Below, piece after piece: positions 11,571 through 23,475 of a stretch of 64,000 nucleotides of DNA. A model generated the notes under the pieces. That model searched no databases, was not told the origin of the DNA, and saw only the letters and a list, made by a program, of their open reading frames with translations. A program made the translations under genes and the position numbers. The stretch's first letter is position 1; each line of letters begins with the position of its first letter. Origin of the DNA: Phoenix dactylifera (Eukaryota; Streptophyta; Magnoliopsida; Arecales; Arecaceae); contig NC_052401.1 of NCBI RefSeq assembly GCF_009389715.1, forward strand, positions 3,073,530 through 3,137,529, in the 5' to 3' direction.

Positions 11571-14500
11571 TCATAGCTCATCTTTTAGAGACTCAGATTG
11601 GACAGTTGTATCCTTTTGAATAGTCGCATCCTGAATAGTTGCATCCCTGTTTTTCTGTATGAAATCAATGATGTCCTCTTTTGTCCTACCCCCATCATAC
11701 TGCACAAGCTTGCCACTTGCTGAAGAGAAATACATAGTTGGATACCCCTGAACATTAAACTCCTTCGGGACATCATTTGCAGTAGCATCCTAAAAAATAA
11801 AGATTAGGGAAACATGTCAGGATTTAGAAAACACTAAAAGGCCCCAATTTTACACCATTAAAGCACAAAAGCGAATGCAACATCATAACAGAAAAATAGA
11901 AGAAAAGGTATCCCTGTTAAAAATTAGGTAACTAAAGCAAGTAAAATAATGAAAAAATCGTCCCATTTTCTGAGAAATAGCAAAGGCACGACAAAGTGAA
12001 TATTTTAAAGAAATAGTCTAATAATTCAAATTTCCCAGCTTGACTAAATTTAACTCAATTTTCCACATTAGTTGCTCATTTTAACATGCTCTCTCAAGTC
12101 TCAAGCTGGTGCAAAAAAGCTGCCGATGAAAAGACTTCTAGACAAGGGGCCTATCTTGTTACATCCTAAAGCCTATAGGTCTAGAGCATGCTTCATTTGA
12201 CCAAGTTGAATCAAACAAAATGGGAAACAGGTTGATACAAAAGGTGGTGTCACTCATTATATATAAATACGAAACACACAGTTCAAACTTGACTGACGAC
12301 CTGTATATTAGATCTATCCATATAAATAATCTCTCTCTCTGTGATAAAACAAAAACACAGACACTCAACCATTGACAACATATTAGCCGATTAACGAATA
12401 GGCGATTCATCAAAAAGGAAAAAAATCTCAAAAGTAATTAGTATAAATAGATTATATTCAATGTACCAAAGGCGCATGTCATGTCATGCTAATGCACAGT
12501 GTGTCCTGAAGACTTCAAAGAGCATTAAGATAAGGGACATTGCTTACATGCATAAGCTGTTTCATAGCACACCATATTTTTTAAAACTCAATTGCACAAA
12601 GTCAGGCCTTTGGCATTCAGCAATTCGTCTACCATATATCAACAATCATGTTCCTCAAGCAACATTTTAAAGCACAATATAAATCATTTTTCCAGATTTA
12701 AAGTCAATTTTGAACCAATAGAACACCACTCCACAGTGACAACCTCTTTCAAGAATAAAGTAATAGGAAACTTCTATCTGGGGTGCCGCACTTGCCTAAG
12801 AATCTCAAAAGAAACTCACGCCCACACCTTCCCACGCTACCTATCTAGACCACCCACTTCCCCACATGAGTGCCTGCTGTCACTTCAACTGTCCAGGGAA
12901 TGAACGTCCCAACTTTATCACTTGAATCAAATCCAGCAACCAAAAAAACCATACTCATCAATCTATGATCATGCCTATCATCCTAACAAAAATTCCACGT
13001 CAAGATAACCTGTTTAGATTCTCACACTGATCATCCACGTAACCTCAGGCATGTTTTCTAACTTATCCACTTGAAACCATACCTAAAGATTCTTAATGAA
13101 GATTGATATGATCTTCAATGAACATAAGCTGACTAGTATGTCAATTTTGACCATATCATACAAATAATGTCCATCAATGTGTGGTATTTTCCAACTAAAA
13201 TGCTACAGGAAATATCCATTCAGATGCCACATATTGCAAGACATTTTTAGGTCAAGATTGGGTCAAGTTCAAAGCACTACCAGGTTATGTACAATAAGGT
13301 AAACCTTTGATTGGCCTATTCCAGCTCGTTAGAACTCCACTGGCAACATTGCAGGAGTGACAAGATGAAAACGGACAAGATGATCAGCTTTCCAATTGGC
13401 AGCTTGTTGTTTTGCAAGGTCATAAGAGAAAACCCATTAAGTGTCAAACACTTGGAAGCAAACCAGTGGATCGGTCTGAATTCATCATTCTGAAAGTCTT
13501 GGGATTAATGAATCGAAATATCAAGACAACAGATCCAGCTCAAATGCGTCAATGCATGCATGCATACACAAGCCCAGCATATCATAAATATTGCTAAACT
13601 AAAACATAATAAGAAAAGAGTAGGGAAACAAAGTCCCTATTAAAACAGCCTATCATGGATGAAAGGAAGGTTACCATCTTTGCGATAACAACATCATCAT
13701 CATTTTGGAATGAGACAGCAACTTCCTCTAATATAGGCGCTAGATTCTTGCAATGACCACACCAAGGAGCATAAAATTCAAGCAGAACTGCATCACAACA
13801 CTTGTGAATATCAGACCAGTGGATTCGCAGAGGATAGCAGGAAGCAACTTCAAAAAGACAAAAAAAAAAAAGAAAAGCACAACCTGGATTAAAATTTCAT
13901 ATGAGTGGAACAATGCATGCTTTCTTTGGCTGTCTTAAAGTGGAATACAATACCATGAATGTTCACTATTTATACTGTAATACTACATACAATAGATTGT
14001 CTCCATAAAAGTCCCACTCAACTCTTCAATGAAAATGCCACAATTGTAAAGCATTACATATGTATTCTAGCATGATGAAATTCTACTTTTAGATTGCTAA
14101 TTAACTAGAAATTTGGAAGCCAATTTTAATTAGAAAATGAAAATTCAATTTTGATCAAAGCACTAAAAAAGACCACCTTGGGACAACACTAGTCTGAATA
14201 ATGAGAAATGTTATGACAATTTAATTTGGTAGGGACTAGGATGGAAAATATAGAAGGGCATTCAAGAAAGTGTTTGTTATGGAAAGGCAGTTTGGGGCCT
14301 AGAGGTTCAGAACACCATGTATGAGGGTTCATAGTCTGGTTTCAGCATTCTAAGGGTTAATGTATCTTTTATCTCTTACACCTCTTTAAGTTTTTTACAT
14401 AATTAAAATCTTTTATTTGGTTGTTTTCGGCTCCCTGCTGCATCACCAACTTGATGATGATATAAGGAGGCCAATTTCTTCCCCATAGAGTATGCAAGCC

Positions 14501-17500
14501 TAGGATGAGGGATTTTTTTTTTGAAGGGTGGTGGTGGGGAGGGGGAATACTGTGAGATGCAATTTCAAGAAGCAAAGAAACCAGATGAGAAGATTAAAAA
14601 ACCAAAAAAAATCAGACCATAGAATACAACTAATCATACGTGCAACTGACAAAAGAACTGCTAGTTCAGATTTGACTAATAACCGAAGGATGTATATGAA
14701 AAAATGAAATAGAATTACACTTTCTACTATTCATCTTTGCTTAAATGATCGATTTCTTAAGAACACCAAAAGTTAAAATTAAGCAGCTCCAGAACTACGA
14801 ATGAAAAAGAAACAAGAACAAGGATGTCTTCGGAAAATCAAATGGATGTAAAGAGCCAACCATTTTTCCTGGACTTGAAAACCACATCATGAAGGCTGTC
14901 AGCCACAACCACCTTGACAGGTTCATTGTTAACCTCGGGAATGGGTTCTGACTTCTTGAACGGCGTCAAGCTGCCACTCTGCATGCACACAGTCAACTGA
15001 GTAAATCCAGAAATTGATTGCATAAGTTCAAGTTCATCAATGTGTTCATAGTCCAAGCACAGAGGAAGAAATCATCGAGTAAGACATCATCACAGTTACA
15101 GAATGTCATGGACATTATTATAAGACAAGCAATGAAACAATTACCAGGTAATCCTCCACCCATGTTGCAATTTGATCAGGTTCTAAATTTGGTTTGAGAT
15201 ATTTCTGGCCGCCAGTCTCTTGTAAGATGATGAGGGGCACTTGTTCTTCTTTGAGCCCAAAGAACTAATAATCCAACCAAATTGCACATAAAATTATCAG
15301 AAAACAATCAAACTGCATTTGTGAAAGAAGGAAAAAGATGGGGATAACGAATATAACCTGGAAGGCACCCTGACTGGCATCAAGATCACCAATCAGAAAG
15401 CTTATGTTCTTTCCTTTGTGGTGCTCGGCAACCTCATAGTACTTGGACTTAAAAGCGTCAAAATACTCATTGCTGAAATTCAGAAAGAGCATAGCCTACC
15501 CACCACCAGATGCCAACAGAAAGAACATGTCACATGTGAGGGGGAAAAAAGGAAGCAACATGAAAGATTACAGCACTAGATCATATAGATTTGATGGAAG
15601 GTAACTATCAAGCATTTGCAGATGATTGGAGCCAAACATGCACCAGAGTGATAAGGTCTCTGAACTATATCGTCAATCAAACCTTCCAGATAATTAATAG
15701 CCTGCTGATCCCAATCACATTTCAACCAAACAGATACAGTGCAAAATCTAATATAACTATCTAAAATATCTGATTGAATCCAATGAAGAAGAAGAGATAC
15801 ACATGAAGTTAATTTTCCAAGCAATAAGAAACAGCGGTGGATAGTATGATAGTCTTTGAAATATGGCCGAATATTGATGAAATGATTCAAGCAGACCCAT
15901 CCAGATAAAGACAAATACTGCCAACATTATTTACAGAATGTATTAATGTATAAAGAAAGAGGTCATGATGAGTAAAATCCCTCTCATAAGTAAGGAGAAA
16001 AGTAAGCATTCGGAACATCAAAGAGCAAAATAAACACAAAAAGAAAGTTTTACTTTAAATTCCCACAACAACAAGAGGAAATATTCACTAATTCAATGAT
16101 TTAACATGATTCAGTACTAGGGAACAAAATATAAATGCCAAAAAGAAATACAAAGGCCACATACAGAAGCTGTGCTGCCTTTTGGAAATTTACCACAGAA
16201 CCTAACCAAGAAAAATTATGTCTCAAGCTTGATAATGAAACATTTCCAGAGCATTCGGAAAACTTGAACTTTCCAACAGAATAATACAACATATGGGGAC
16301 TCGTTTGAGGAAGGATATCTAACATACTAAATACTATCAGATGGACCTAGCTAACAAGTTTGAAGAATAAGAACTCTGTAATTTTGACATCTCATGGTGA
16401 AAGGATTTAGGAAATTCCAAGGTTATCTTTTAATATCTTAATAGAATAAAATCATAAAATTAAGACTACATCAATGCTATGTCTAAAATTTTCAACTATA
16501 CCGAACAACATCAAATATGACCTTGTTCATATGGTTCTTGAAATGGGATGTTTTCTCTTGTATAGAACATCTATATTTTGTATAATGTCCATAATTAGAT
16601 TTAGAATGTATAAAGCATAGAAGTTTCATATTACAGATGCCCACTGCTGCTATAATGCTTCAATGACCTTAAAAAGCAAGTAGCAATTTAACTTCCGAGT
16701 CAGTGTGCTTAGGCCAAAAATTATAAAGGAATATCAGAAATACTACAAAATCCTGGAATAGCTGGTTATTAGGGTGGATTATAAATAAAGAGTGGATATA
16801 GGATATGCCAACATTCATCCAGTACAAGAAGTTTGGTCGTGTCAATAAAAGTTCAACTTTTGGGGTATTGACTACAGTAGAGCTTCACAAAAAATGCACC
16901 AAATTTGTGGCTTACTTCAGGTTTCTACTAAACAAATTTTTCAGAGAAGAAAAAAAATTCTTACTTTGGTATTAGGATTGTTGAAGAATTTCATGAGAAA
17001 TGGACGGTTGCTGGGATCTTTGTCAAATGTGGTGACTTTAGGCACACTGGCAGTTTCAATGAAATTCTCTAAAGCATCCCCATGAAAATCCTGCATAAGA
17101 TAATGATCGGTAGTTTATCAGCAAAACGGTGAACAATAGAGAGATGCTTTGCTTTTAGCAATGAGATGAATCAAAATATAAACATGCATGCCTATGTACT
17201 CTTTGTGTCCATATGTTTAATTTTGTCCAATAATTATTCATGTATATGCCTGTCACCATATGCATAATAACTGAATATTAAAACTAAAATTAACAACAAA
17301 TTGTCATAGATACCTGGAAGTCAACAAAAAGTTCATCGAATGGTTTGAATAGCCTAACTACAGGACCACTGACTGTCAAATCCCCACGTGGAAGGAGCTT
17401 AGCATCCAAAGTATGACCAAAATCATAGTCTGATCGCAGTTTCTCGGCTACTGCCATAAAGTTTTTAAATTCCTCGCAAGAATAATCAGGGAACACTGCC

Positions 17501-20015
17501 ACCTATGATAAATTTTTAGGTAGATTGAGATTCAGCATGAAGCACCATGAACCATCAAAGAGGGTAGTGGGGGAAACTTCAACAAGGATATGGAGAACTT
17601 ACAATAAAGATTTTCTTGTCCTTGATGAGAGAGCTGACATCCTCTGAGGATTTTATCTCAACTGAAGCAGGACCTACTTGTTTCTTCAGATATTCAACTA
17701 TACCTTCAGCCTCCCTTGGACCTTTGTACTCTTGGATGTTATTTCCTTGATTTCTTAGAATCTTAAGTGTGGGGTAACCCCTCACCTCATACTTAGAGGC
17801 AAGCTCTTTGTTCATCTCATCATTGGCATCAACTTTTGCGAGAACAACTGGAGGGTCATCCTTGCTCAGTATCGCAGCAGCCTTCTCATACTGCAAGTCA
17901 ACACATCATTAAGGAATTAGGTTGCACAGTCCCAAATACAAATAGTTAGTTCACATGGGTGATTCTGATATAAGCCATTACCTCTGGAGCAAGTCTTTGG
18001 CAATGTCCGCACCTGTCAAGGTAAGAGGGTTGAGTATATCACAGTGAGTAGCATCTATAGAGAATATCACCTTATTCTTACATATAAAAACCACATATCC
18101 TAACAAAATAGAGTGTAATTTACAACTTTGGAAAATCAGTTGAAGTTGTGATCACATCAGCATTAAATTTAACAATAACAAACTATACTCAGTGAAGATT
18201 GATTCCACTATAACATTTTTTTGATTATTTCTCTATCAATATGCTACCTTAAGGCAATCCTTAAAATTGCACTAATATCTCAAATAAAAGAGACAGAGGA
18301 GATTCTATAACATAAAATACTTGGTCTAAAAATTATGATGCACGGCCCAACCATAAATGATAGGAGCGTGAGAGTCTATCTCTACCATGCGATATGTGAA
18401 ACTCATCCTCAATCTCCTCCTACAGACAAATTGGTGAATCAAAGATAACCATAATGAAGGTGGAAGTAGAATAGTTTGAACTGCATCATCTTTCAAGTTT
18501 GCAGTTATGACATTGATAGGGGTTGTTATGCGACACACGGCTCACAGAAGGTTCATGTACCAAAGAGTGACACTCTAAAGTGGAGAAAATGATATTTTTT
18601 AATAGAGGGAGATGCATCCATGTGTAAGGCATAAATGAGCCAGTGCCCCAAAATGGAAGAAGGTCAATGCATGACAACCTTTATTTCAAGATCCAAATGA
18701 AATCTATTGCCACGAGCCAATAGCAAATTTGGTGCTTACATCAATGAACCCTCTCCCCCCCCCCCCCCAACCCCCAAAAAAAAAAAAATCAAACAAAAAA
18801 AGAACAGTGCTTTAACTACTCATGAAATTGGCACCAAAAACTTATTCCCAAGGATCTATTCAAAGATCGAACACCGGTTTGAGCACAATAATGTGTAATG
18901 GAGCATATGGAGACGTAGATCATTTTAGAAGTGGGTCTTGCTTTGGCACCTTTCATCTTTTCTCAGGCGTTCGTATATTCTGATTGGAAGGTTGGGATCC
19001 ACTGGAAAAACCAGTTGCTACCTCGCATATTACCGGAGGTGCATATGTGAAAAAGGAAGTACTCAAACGTAAATACAAATATCAAGATGATGATGGCCCA
19101 TTGTTCTTCCCTCCTGAAAGAAACGAGCTGTAACAGAGACGGGGAAGATGAGGTGACACAAGGTGCAATGAGGAAGCGGAGGAAGAGAGAAGAAGGGCTT
19201 ATGTTGGTCGAAACAGGGAAATGGGAAGGTCTTCTTGACGAAGTAAAATTAAGTTACGATGAGAACGGCTCCCTCTCGGCATCCCCGCTAACCTGGGCTC
19301 CTCCCTGGCCTCCGGTTGCATCCCCCGATGTCAACCTCCTCCGTGAATGGACGAGGACGAGAGACAAGGAAGAGTTCGTGGAATTTAAAACATATTAAAA
19401 TCATCAACGGCCCGAGCCGGTGCCTAAATAAATTCTAATTTCCAACTATATGATCAAAATAGACACCCAAAAAACACAAAATTTTGAGATGAGAGTTCGC
19501 CAGATATCCAAAAAAATCAAAAAAATAAAAAAGAAATTGGGAGGAAACGAGTAGAAAACGAAAGATTGTGAACTTCAGCAAGAAAAAAAAAAGACAATAC
19601 ATTCAAAAAAAAACTAAAAGAGAAACTTGAAATCAAAATCTACATGATAGAGGCGAAAAATATGTGCCAACAAAAGAGTATCCATTCCTATACTCCCAGA
19701 GGAAAAAAAATTTCTGCTCCGAGGCCAATCCATACAGAGATCTACCATCCCAAACCATAAGAATAGGCTAACCTGAGCACAAATTAGCAGATGAAACTAG
19801 AGAAAGAGAGGATCGCGTTACCATGGGGCATAGAACTCGACGACGATCAAGGGGTATTTGGCGACGGTCTCGGAGAAGTTCGAGGCGTCGAGGGTGAGCA
19901 CCGCCGTCTCCTGCACGCCTTCGGCTCCGCCCTCCTCCGATCGCGCCGGCGAGAGGGACGAGAACACGAGGAGCGCCAAGAAGGCACTGCAGATTGGCAC
20001 CCTGTAAATCGCCAT
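11571..20015 (-). CDS. PDIL1-1: Protein disulfide isomerase PDIL1-1, ER-resident thiol oxidoreductase
   Basis: The enzyme forms and rearranges disulfide bonds in the ER lumen. Ten exons join in frame with GT-AG borders: 20015-19822, 18012-17982, 17890-17603, 17502-17314, 17090-16965, 15495-15358, 15264-15145, 14978-14861, 13787-13675 and 11789-11571. They total 1536 bp, or 511 residues plus a TGA stop, which is the usual family length. A signal peptide covers about residues 1-26. The first thioredoxin domain (a) has APWCGHC with cysteines 66 and 69; domains b and b' fill about 145-370; the second thioredoxin domain (a') has CGHC at 411-414. The protein ends in the ER retrieval signal KDEL. 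Exon 2 is only 31 bp and carries the first active site, so gene finders may miss it. Intron 1 (1.8 kb) contains a GC-rich block at 19087-19398. All catalytic residues are present and the gene looks intact. Confidence 0.96.
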
Positions 20016-20264
20016 GGGAGCAAGAAACGAACTCAGAGGAAGAGTACTTTCCTACTCTCTCCCCTTCTTCCTCTGACGCGATCGAATTGGGGAAGAGGCG
20101 CGAGCGACCAAAGATATAGTGCTTTTTTAACCGAATAAAAAGATATAGTGCTCCTATTTTTCGGTAAATAGATATAGCGCTTTCGGGCGATAAAAAAGAA
20201 AAAGAAAAGAAGGCGATAAAAGCGCCGTAACGCGAAACATATTTTTTGTCGAATAGCAAAATTA

Positions 20265-20463
20265 CACGTGCCCATGTAGTTCTTAAGTTGCGATACGCGT
20301 CGGTTGCTGGTTTGGTGTACAGGGATTCTGTATTTTGCTCTTGCGACGGATGGTGTGGACTTTTATGGGCTGAGATTACGAAGTTAATTGGACCCACATA
20401 AAACGTAATCGCAACCGTACTCACAGTTAAACAAGTCAAACCATCGCTGCTTTGTCCACGTGG
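20265..20463. promoter_or_regulatory. Two CACGTG boxes upstream of PDIL1-1
   Basis: CACGTG lies at 20265-20270, and the palindrome CCACGTGG lies at 20456-20463, about 250 and 440 bp upstream of the PDIL1-1 ATG. CACGTG is a core site for plant bZIP and bHLH factors, and ER-stress promoters often use ACGTGG/CCACG-type sites. An ER-stress role here is inference. A weak CTATATC TATA-like sequence on the minus strand lies at about 20113-20119. Confidence 0.4.
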
Positions 20464-20576
20464 AAGGATGAAAAACGAGTTAGTTCGACCTCGGGTGTTT
20501 CTTTTGAGTCGTCCTAATTCCTCGTGACGTTTTCGGCAGTCTAGCTAAAGCGGTGGCGGCTCTTTGGTTTGGGATC

Positions 20577-20722
20577 CACTACGCGGCCCAAGAAAGTGTG
20601 CGCCCTTCTGACATGGCGCAATACGATTGGATTGATGACCTGGCCAAGGAATCACGGTTATGTTAAATTTGAATTGCCACGTTGTTTGAAACATGCAGGC
20701 GACTCCGTTGGGCCGCGTAGTG
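20577..20722. mobile_element. Possible 146-bp miniature CACTA-type element
   Basis: A perfect 15-bp inverted repeat bounds the block: CACTACGCGGCCCAA at 20577-20591 and its reverse complement at 20708-20722. Beginning with CACTA and ending with TAGTG is the hallmark of CACTA (CMC/EnSpm) transposons. The 3-bp flanks, ATC and TAC, do not match, so a target-site duplication is lacking or has decayed. The block contains no coding sequence. Confidence 0.45.
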
Positions 20723-21956
20723 TACCATCATGTACGGGAGGGCCTTCGGTGTCTGGACCGCATGAGAGGAGGATTTCTCATGTGACGTGTGGATCCCGCG
20801 AGAAAAAGGCAGGAGTAATCCGGTGATCGGAGGTGTTCCCATATAAAATATTTTATATAATTAATAAATATATTTTTATGAAATATATCATAAATAATTT
20901 CAGCCTTATATGATGAATAACCTTGAAATTCTATAGAATATGTCACTATGCTCACCACTAAACATGGTAACCTTAAATCATCGAGGTCAAATTACCTAGG
21001 ATAAGAAGTACATTCATATGAAGCAGTATTTTCAGGTTAACCATTCATCTAATTGTTTACAAATTAGTGATCAAAGATGATCTAAAATAAGTCATCATTT
21101 TGTTCCTCGTATGCAGTAATGCAAGAATCTTCAACCATAATTGTAAAATTTAGAGTCCAAGATCTACTCAGCGAATAACCGATGTGGGTGTGGGTACTCA
21201 TATATTTCTCTGTTTAAGTCCTGACATTCTCATCAAGCTAAGAAGACCTTAGCTAAAATAGCTAGTCAGAAGATATTATTTAGATTCTTTGATCCTCTAT
21301 AAATATTCAAGATCTATCCAGTAAATAACCGATGTATAACTAAACACACGTCCGTATGGATCTTCGCATTATCACTAGCCATCTGATCAAGAATTGATCC
21401 CCAGTAGTACTAAAAAAGTCACTCAAAAATTCGAGGCCGAGAGTCTAAACAAGATATCTGTTTAGCTTGATATAAAGGCGCCTACCGCCCGGTGTTCTGC
21501 TAGTAATAATAATGCCGGTAACTCGATCTGATATCAAATTGAAGCCTACAAATCTCTAGGGGAAGAATCGAGTCACTACGATTGCCTATTGATTAAACAG
21601 CCAGTTGCGAAGCTTGAATAGACCTCATCATCAACCACAACAATCATGACATCTAAAAGTCCTACCACTCGATCAGTGAACCAGTGAATGAATGCTGTAC
21701 ATCTTACTGACCTGAAGATGCTTCCTGTTGAAACAGTAACCCTAAGGCTTCTGCAGGAACCCACACTTAGAATGGTCCTCTAAGGCCTCTCATGGGTGAT
21801 GGCGAGCGGGGCTATTGGTCCAGACTCCAGAGTAAGGATGGAGTCATTACGTACACCTCTTTCGCTGTCCCAAAAGGGTTTTGCTTGGTTGAGAGTCTGA
21901 GACCCAATAAAAGTTGGCTATAATAACTCATCTGTTTGTGTGCTTATGACACTTTC
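20723..21956. other. Intergenic DNA between the CACTA-like element and the DUF632 pseudogene
   Basis: No gene was recognised. Two imperfect copies of a segment containing AATAACCGATGT lie near 21172 and 21325, which suggests decayed repeat DNA, but I cannot assign a family. Confidence 0.4.
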
Positions 21957-23475
21957 CTATGGGAATCTAAGCCCCTCATAAGTTTTCAGTGTCTCTGAGC
22001 TAAAAGTTCCCAAGGCTTCAAATATAGGAATCAAACCAGTTGTGAAAAACTGGAAGCCACATCTTGGATCTCCTCATGTTTGGCTTTCAATTCTTCCGAA
22101 CTTTTGGTTGGTTATCGAGTCCAATTCTGTCATGCGATCATCATGGTGTTCCTCACCATTCTCAGTGACTGACACTATATGCATGCACTCATTCATCCCA
22201 CTATCCTGCTGCAGAGATTTCCGCCTTCTATCATAATCTCTGAATGGATATTCCGCCATTAGTCTTAGGCGCTGTTCCTCATTTCGCCTCTCCCATAGTT
22301 CATGTGCAACCGCAGCAGAATCATACATTGCTTCAGTTGCTTTGTCTTCGGAAATCCTTTCAATCATTGGAGATGATAAATACAGCAGGAGCTGTAATTC
22401 GACCAGGGGAGAAAGGTGCAACGCCATCAGGTGTTTGTTCCTGCTCTTCTGGAAGCCATTTCATTAACCATTCATTCAATGCTTCAGTATAAGTTTTCTG
22501 GGTGCTGATCGATTCCTTAAAATAATGGCACCAGTGAAAGAGATCCAGCTCTAGTTCCTTGGCAGCCTCTGCAATTGATTGGCGTTGGCTTCCGATCTTT
22601 GCCATGAGATTATGGCTTTTACTATAAAATTTCCACGTTGTTATCAATCTGCAAACAAAAACAACGACCATGTCAGCTCGTTGTTCTATTTCTGTCCATA
22701 TAGGATGAGGTAGACTTGTAAAAATTACAATCAATAAAAAAGATCATCCCAAGAAGCACTAAATTCACAATCCAATAAGTTGCACATACAAAAGATGAAA
22801 AAAGTTGAATCTTCATACCCTTGAATCAATCCAATAAGTTGGGGTGGCAACTCTTCATCTCTTATCTTGTGCATTCTGTTTTAAATGGCATCTATTGATT
22901 TAAATTACAATGAAGGTTTTAAATCCTGTGAGATGAGGATGTCCAGGTTTCTCCCTAAAATGGGACACCCCATTGTCCCACCCCATCTCGACGGTTGTCC
23001 CTGTCATGTGTCTCGATAGATATCCTCCATCTCTATTCCTTTTTTCTTCTTCCTTTTTTTTTCTTCTTTCTTTCTTTTCTTTTTCTTTCTATTTCTTGCC
23101 CCTTCCTTTATTTCTTTTTTCCTTTTTTTATTCTTTCTCTTTCTTTTCTTCCTTCTTTCCTTTCTTTTTTTACTCCCTTTCTTTCTTTCCTTTTTCTTCC
23201 TATTCTTTCTTTTGAGTTTTTCCTTTTCTTCATTTTTTTCTCTCTTTTTTTCTTCTTTCTTCTTCTCTCCCGCAAGGATAGGTTTCAGAGTCCCAACCCC
23301 ATTCCCATTTTCTCACATAAACAGGATGGGACGACCCACATCTCATTGAGACTTAAAACCTGCTTATTTTGTTGCATAGCTTTCTTATTGATGATCAAGC
23401 ATAGTCAATGTTAGAGAACTCTGCTCCTCCATTATCCAGAGCTTTCAAGTGTTTGTACTTAGTGGCAAAAATGAT
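21957..23475 (-). pseudogene. DUF630/DUF632 (NRG2-like) family pseudogene, C-terminal part
   Basis: On the minus strand the pieces follow the order of the DUF632 domain of plant nitrate regulatory gene2-like proteins. They are KHLKALDNGGAEFSNID (from 23475), SIDAI and HKIRDEELPPQLIGLIQG, then a 170-bp intron with intact GT and AG ends (22818-22649). Next come LITTWKFYSKSH, LELDLFHWCHYFKESISTQK, TPDGVAPFSPGRITAPAVF, ERISEDKATEAM, and finally TGLIPIFEALGTFSSETLK, ending at TAG 21957-21959. Retention of the intron means a DNA-level duplicate or remnant, not a retrocopy. A deletion of about ten bases where family members have the NDWYQAMER segment shifts the frame near 22385, and in-frame stops occur near 22074, 22885 and 23420. 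A 448-bp inverted-repeat element interrupts one exon. The N-terminal DUF630 part is missing, so the gene is dead. Family assignment rests on remembered motifs. Confidence 0.85.
22914..23361. mobile_element. 448-bp MITE-like element with terminal inverted repeats and a pyrimidine-rich core
   Basis: The left end AGGTTTTAAATCCTGTGAG is matched in inverted form at the right end, ending at 23361. Imperfect similarity continues inward for about 70 bp, including an AAAATGGGA block on each side. The core at about 23035-23275 is almost pure T and C on the plus strand. No coding capacity is visible. The ends fall exactly between two pieces of the DUF632 pseudogene exon, which supports insertion. No target-site duplication was found, so the superfamily is open. 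Confidence 0.65.

Noticed and set aside
19791-20138. Plus-strand open stretch over PDIL1-1 exon 1
   Set aside because: It is antisense to a solid exon with a signal peptide and a correct splice donor. It is open only because of high GC content.
22973-23414. Long Phe/Ser-rich open stretches on the plus strand
   Set aside because: They come from a T- and C-rich tract in the core of an inverted-repeat element and are low-complexity, not protein.
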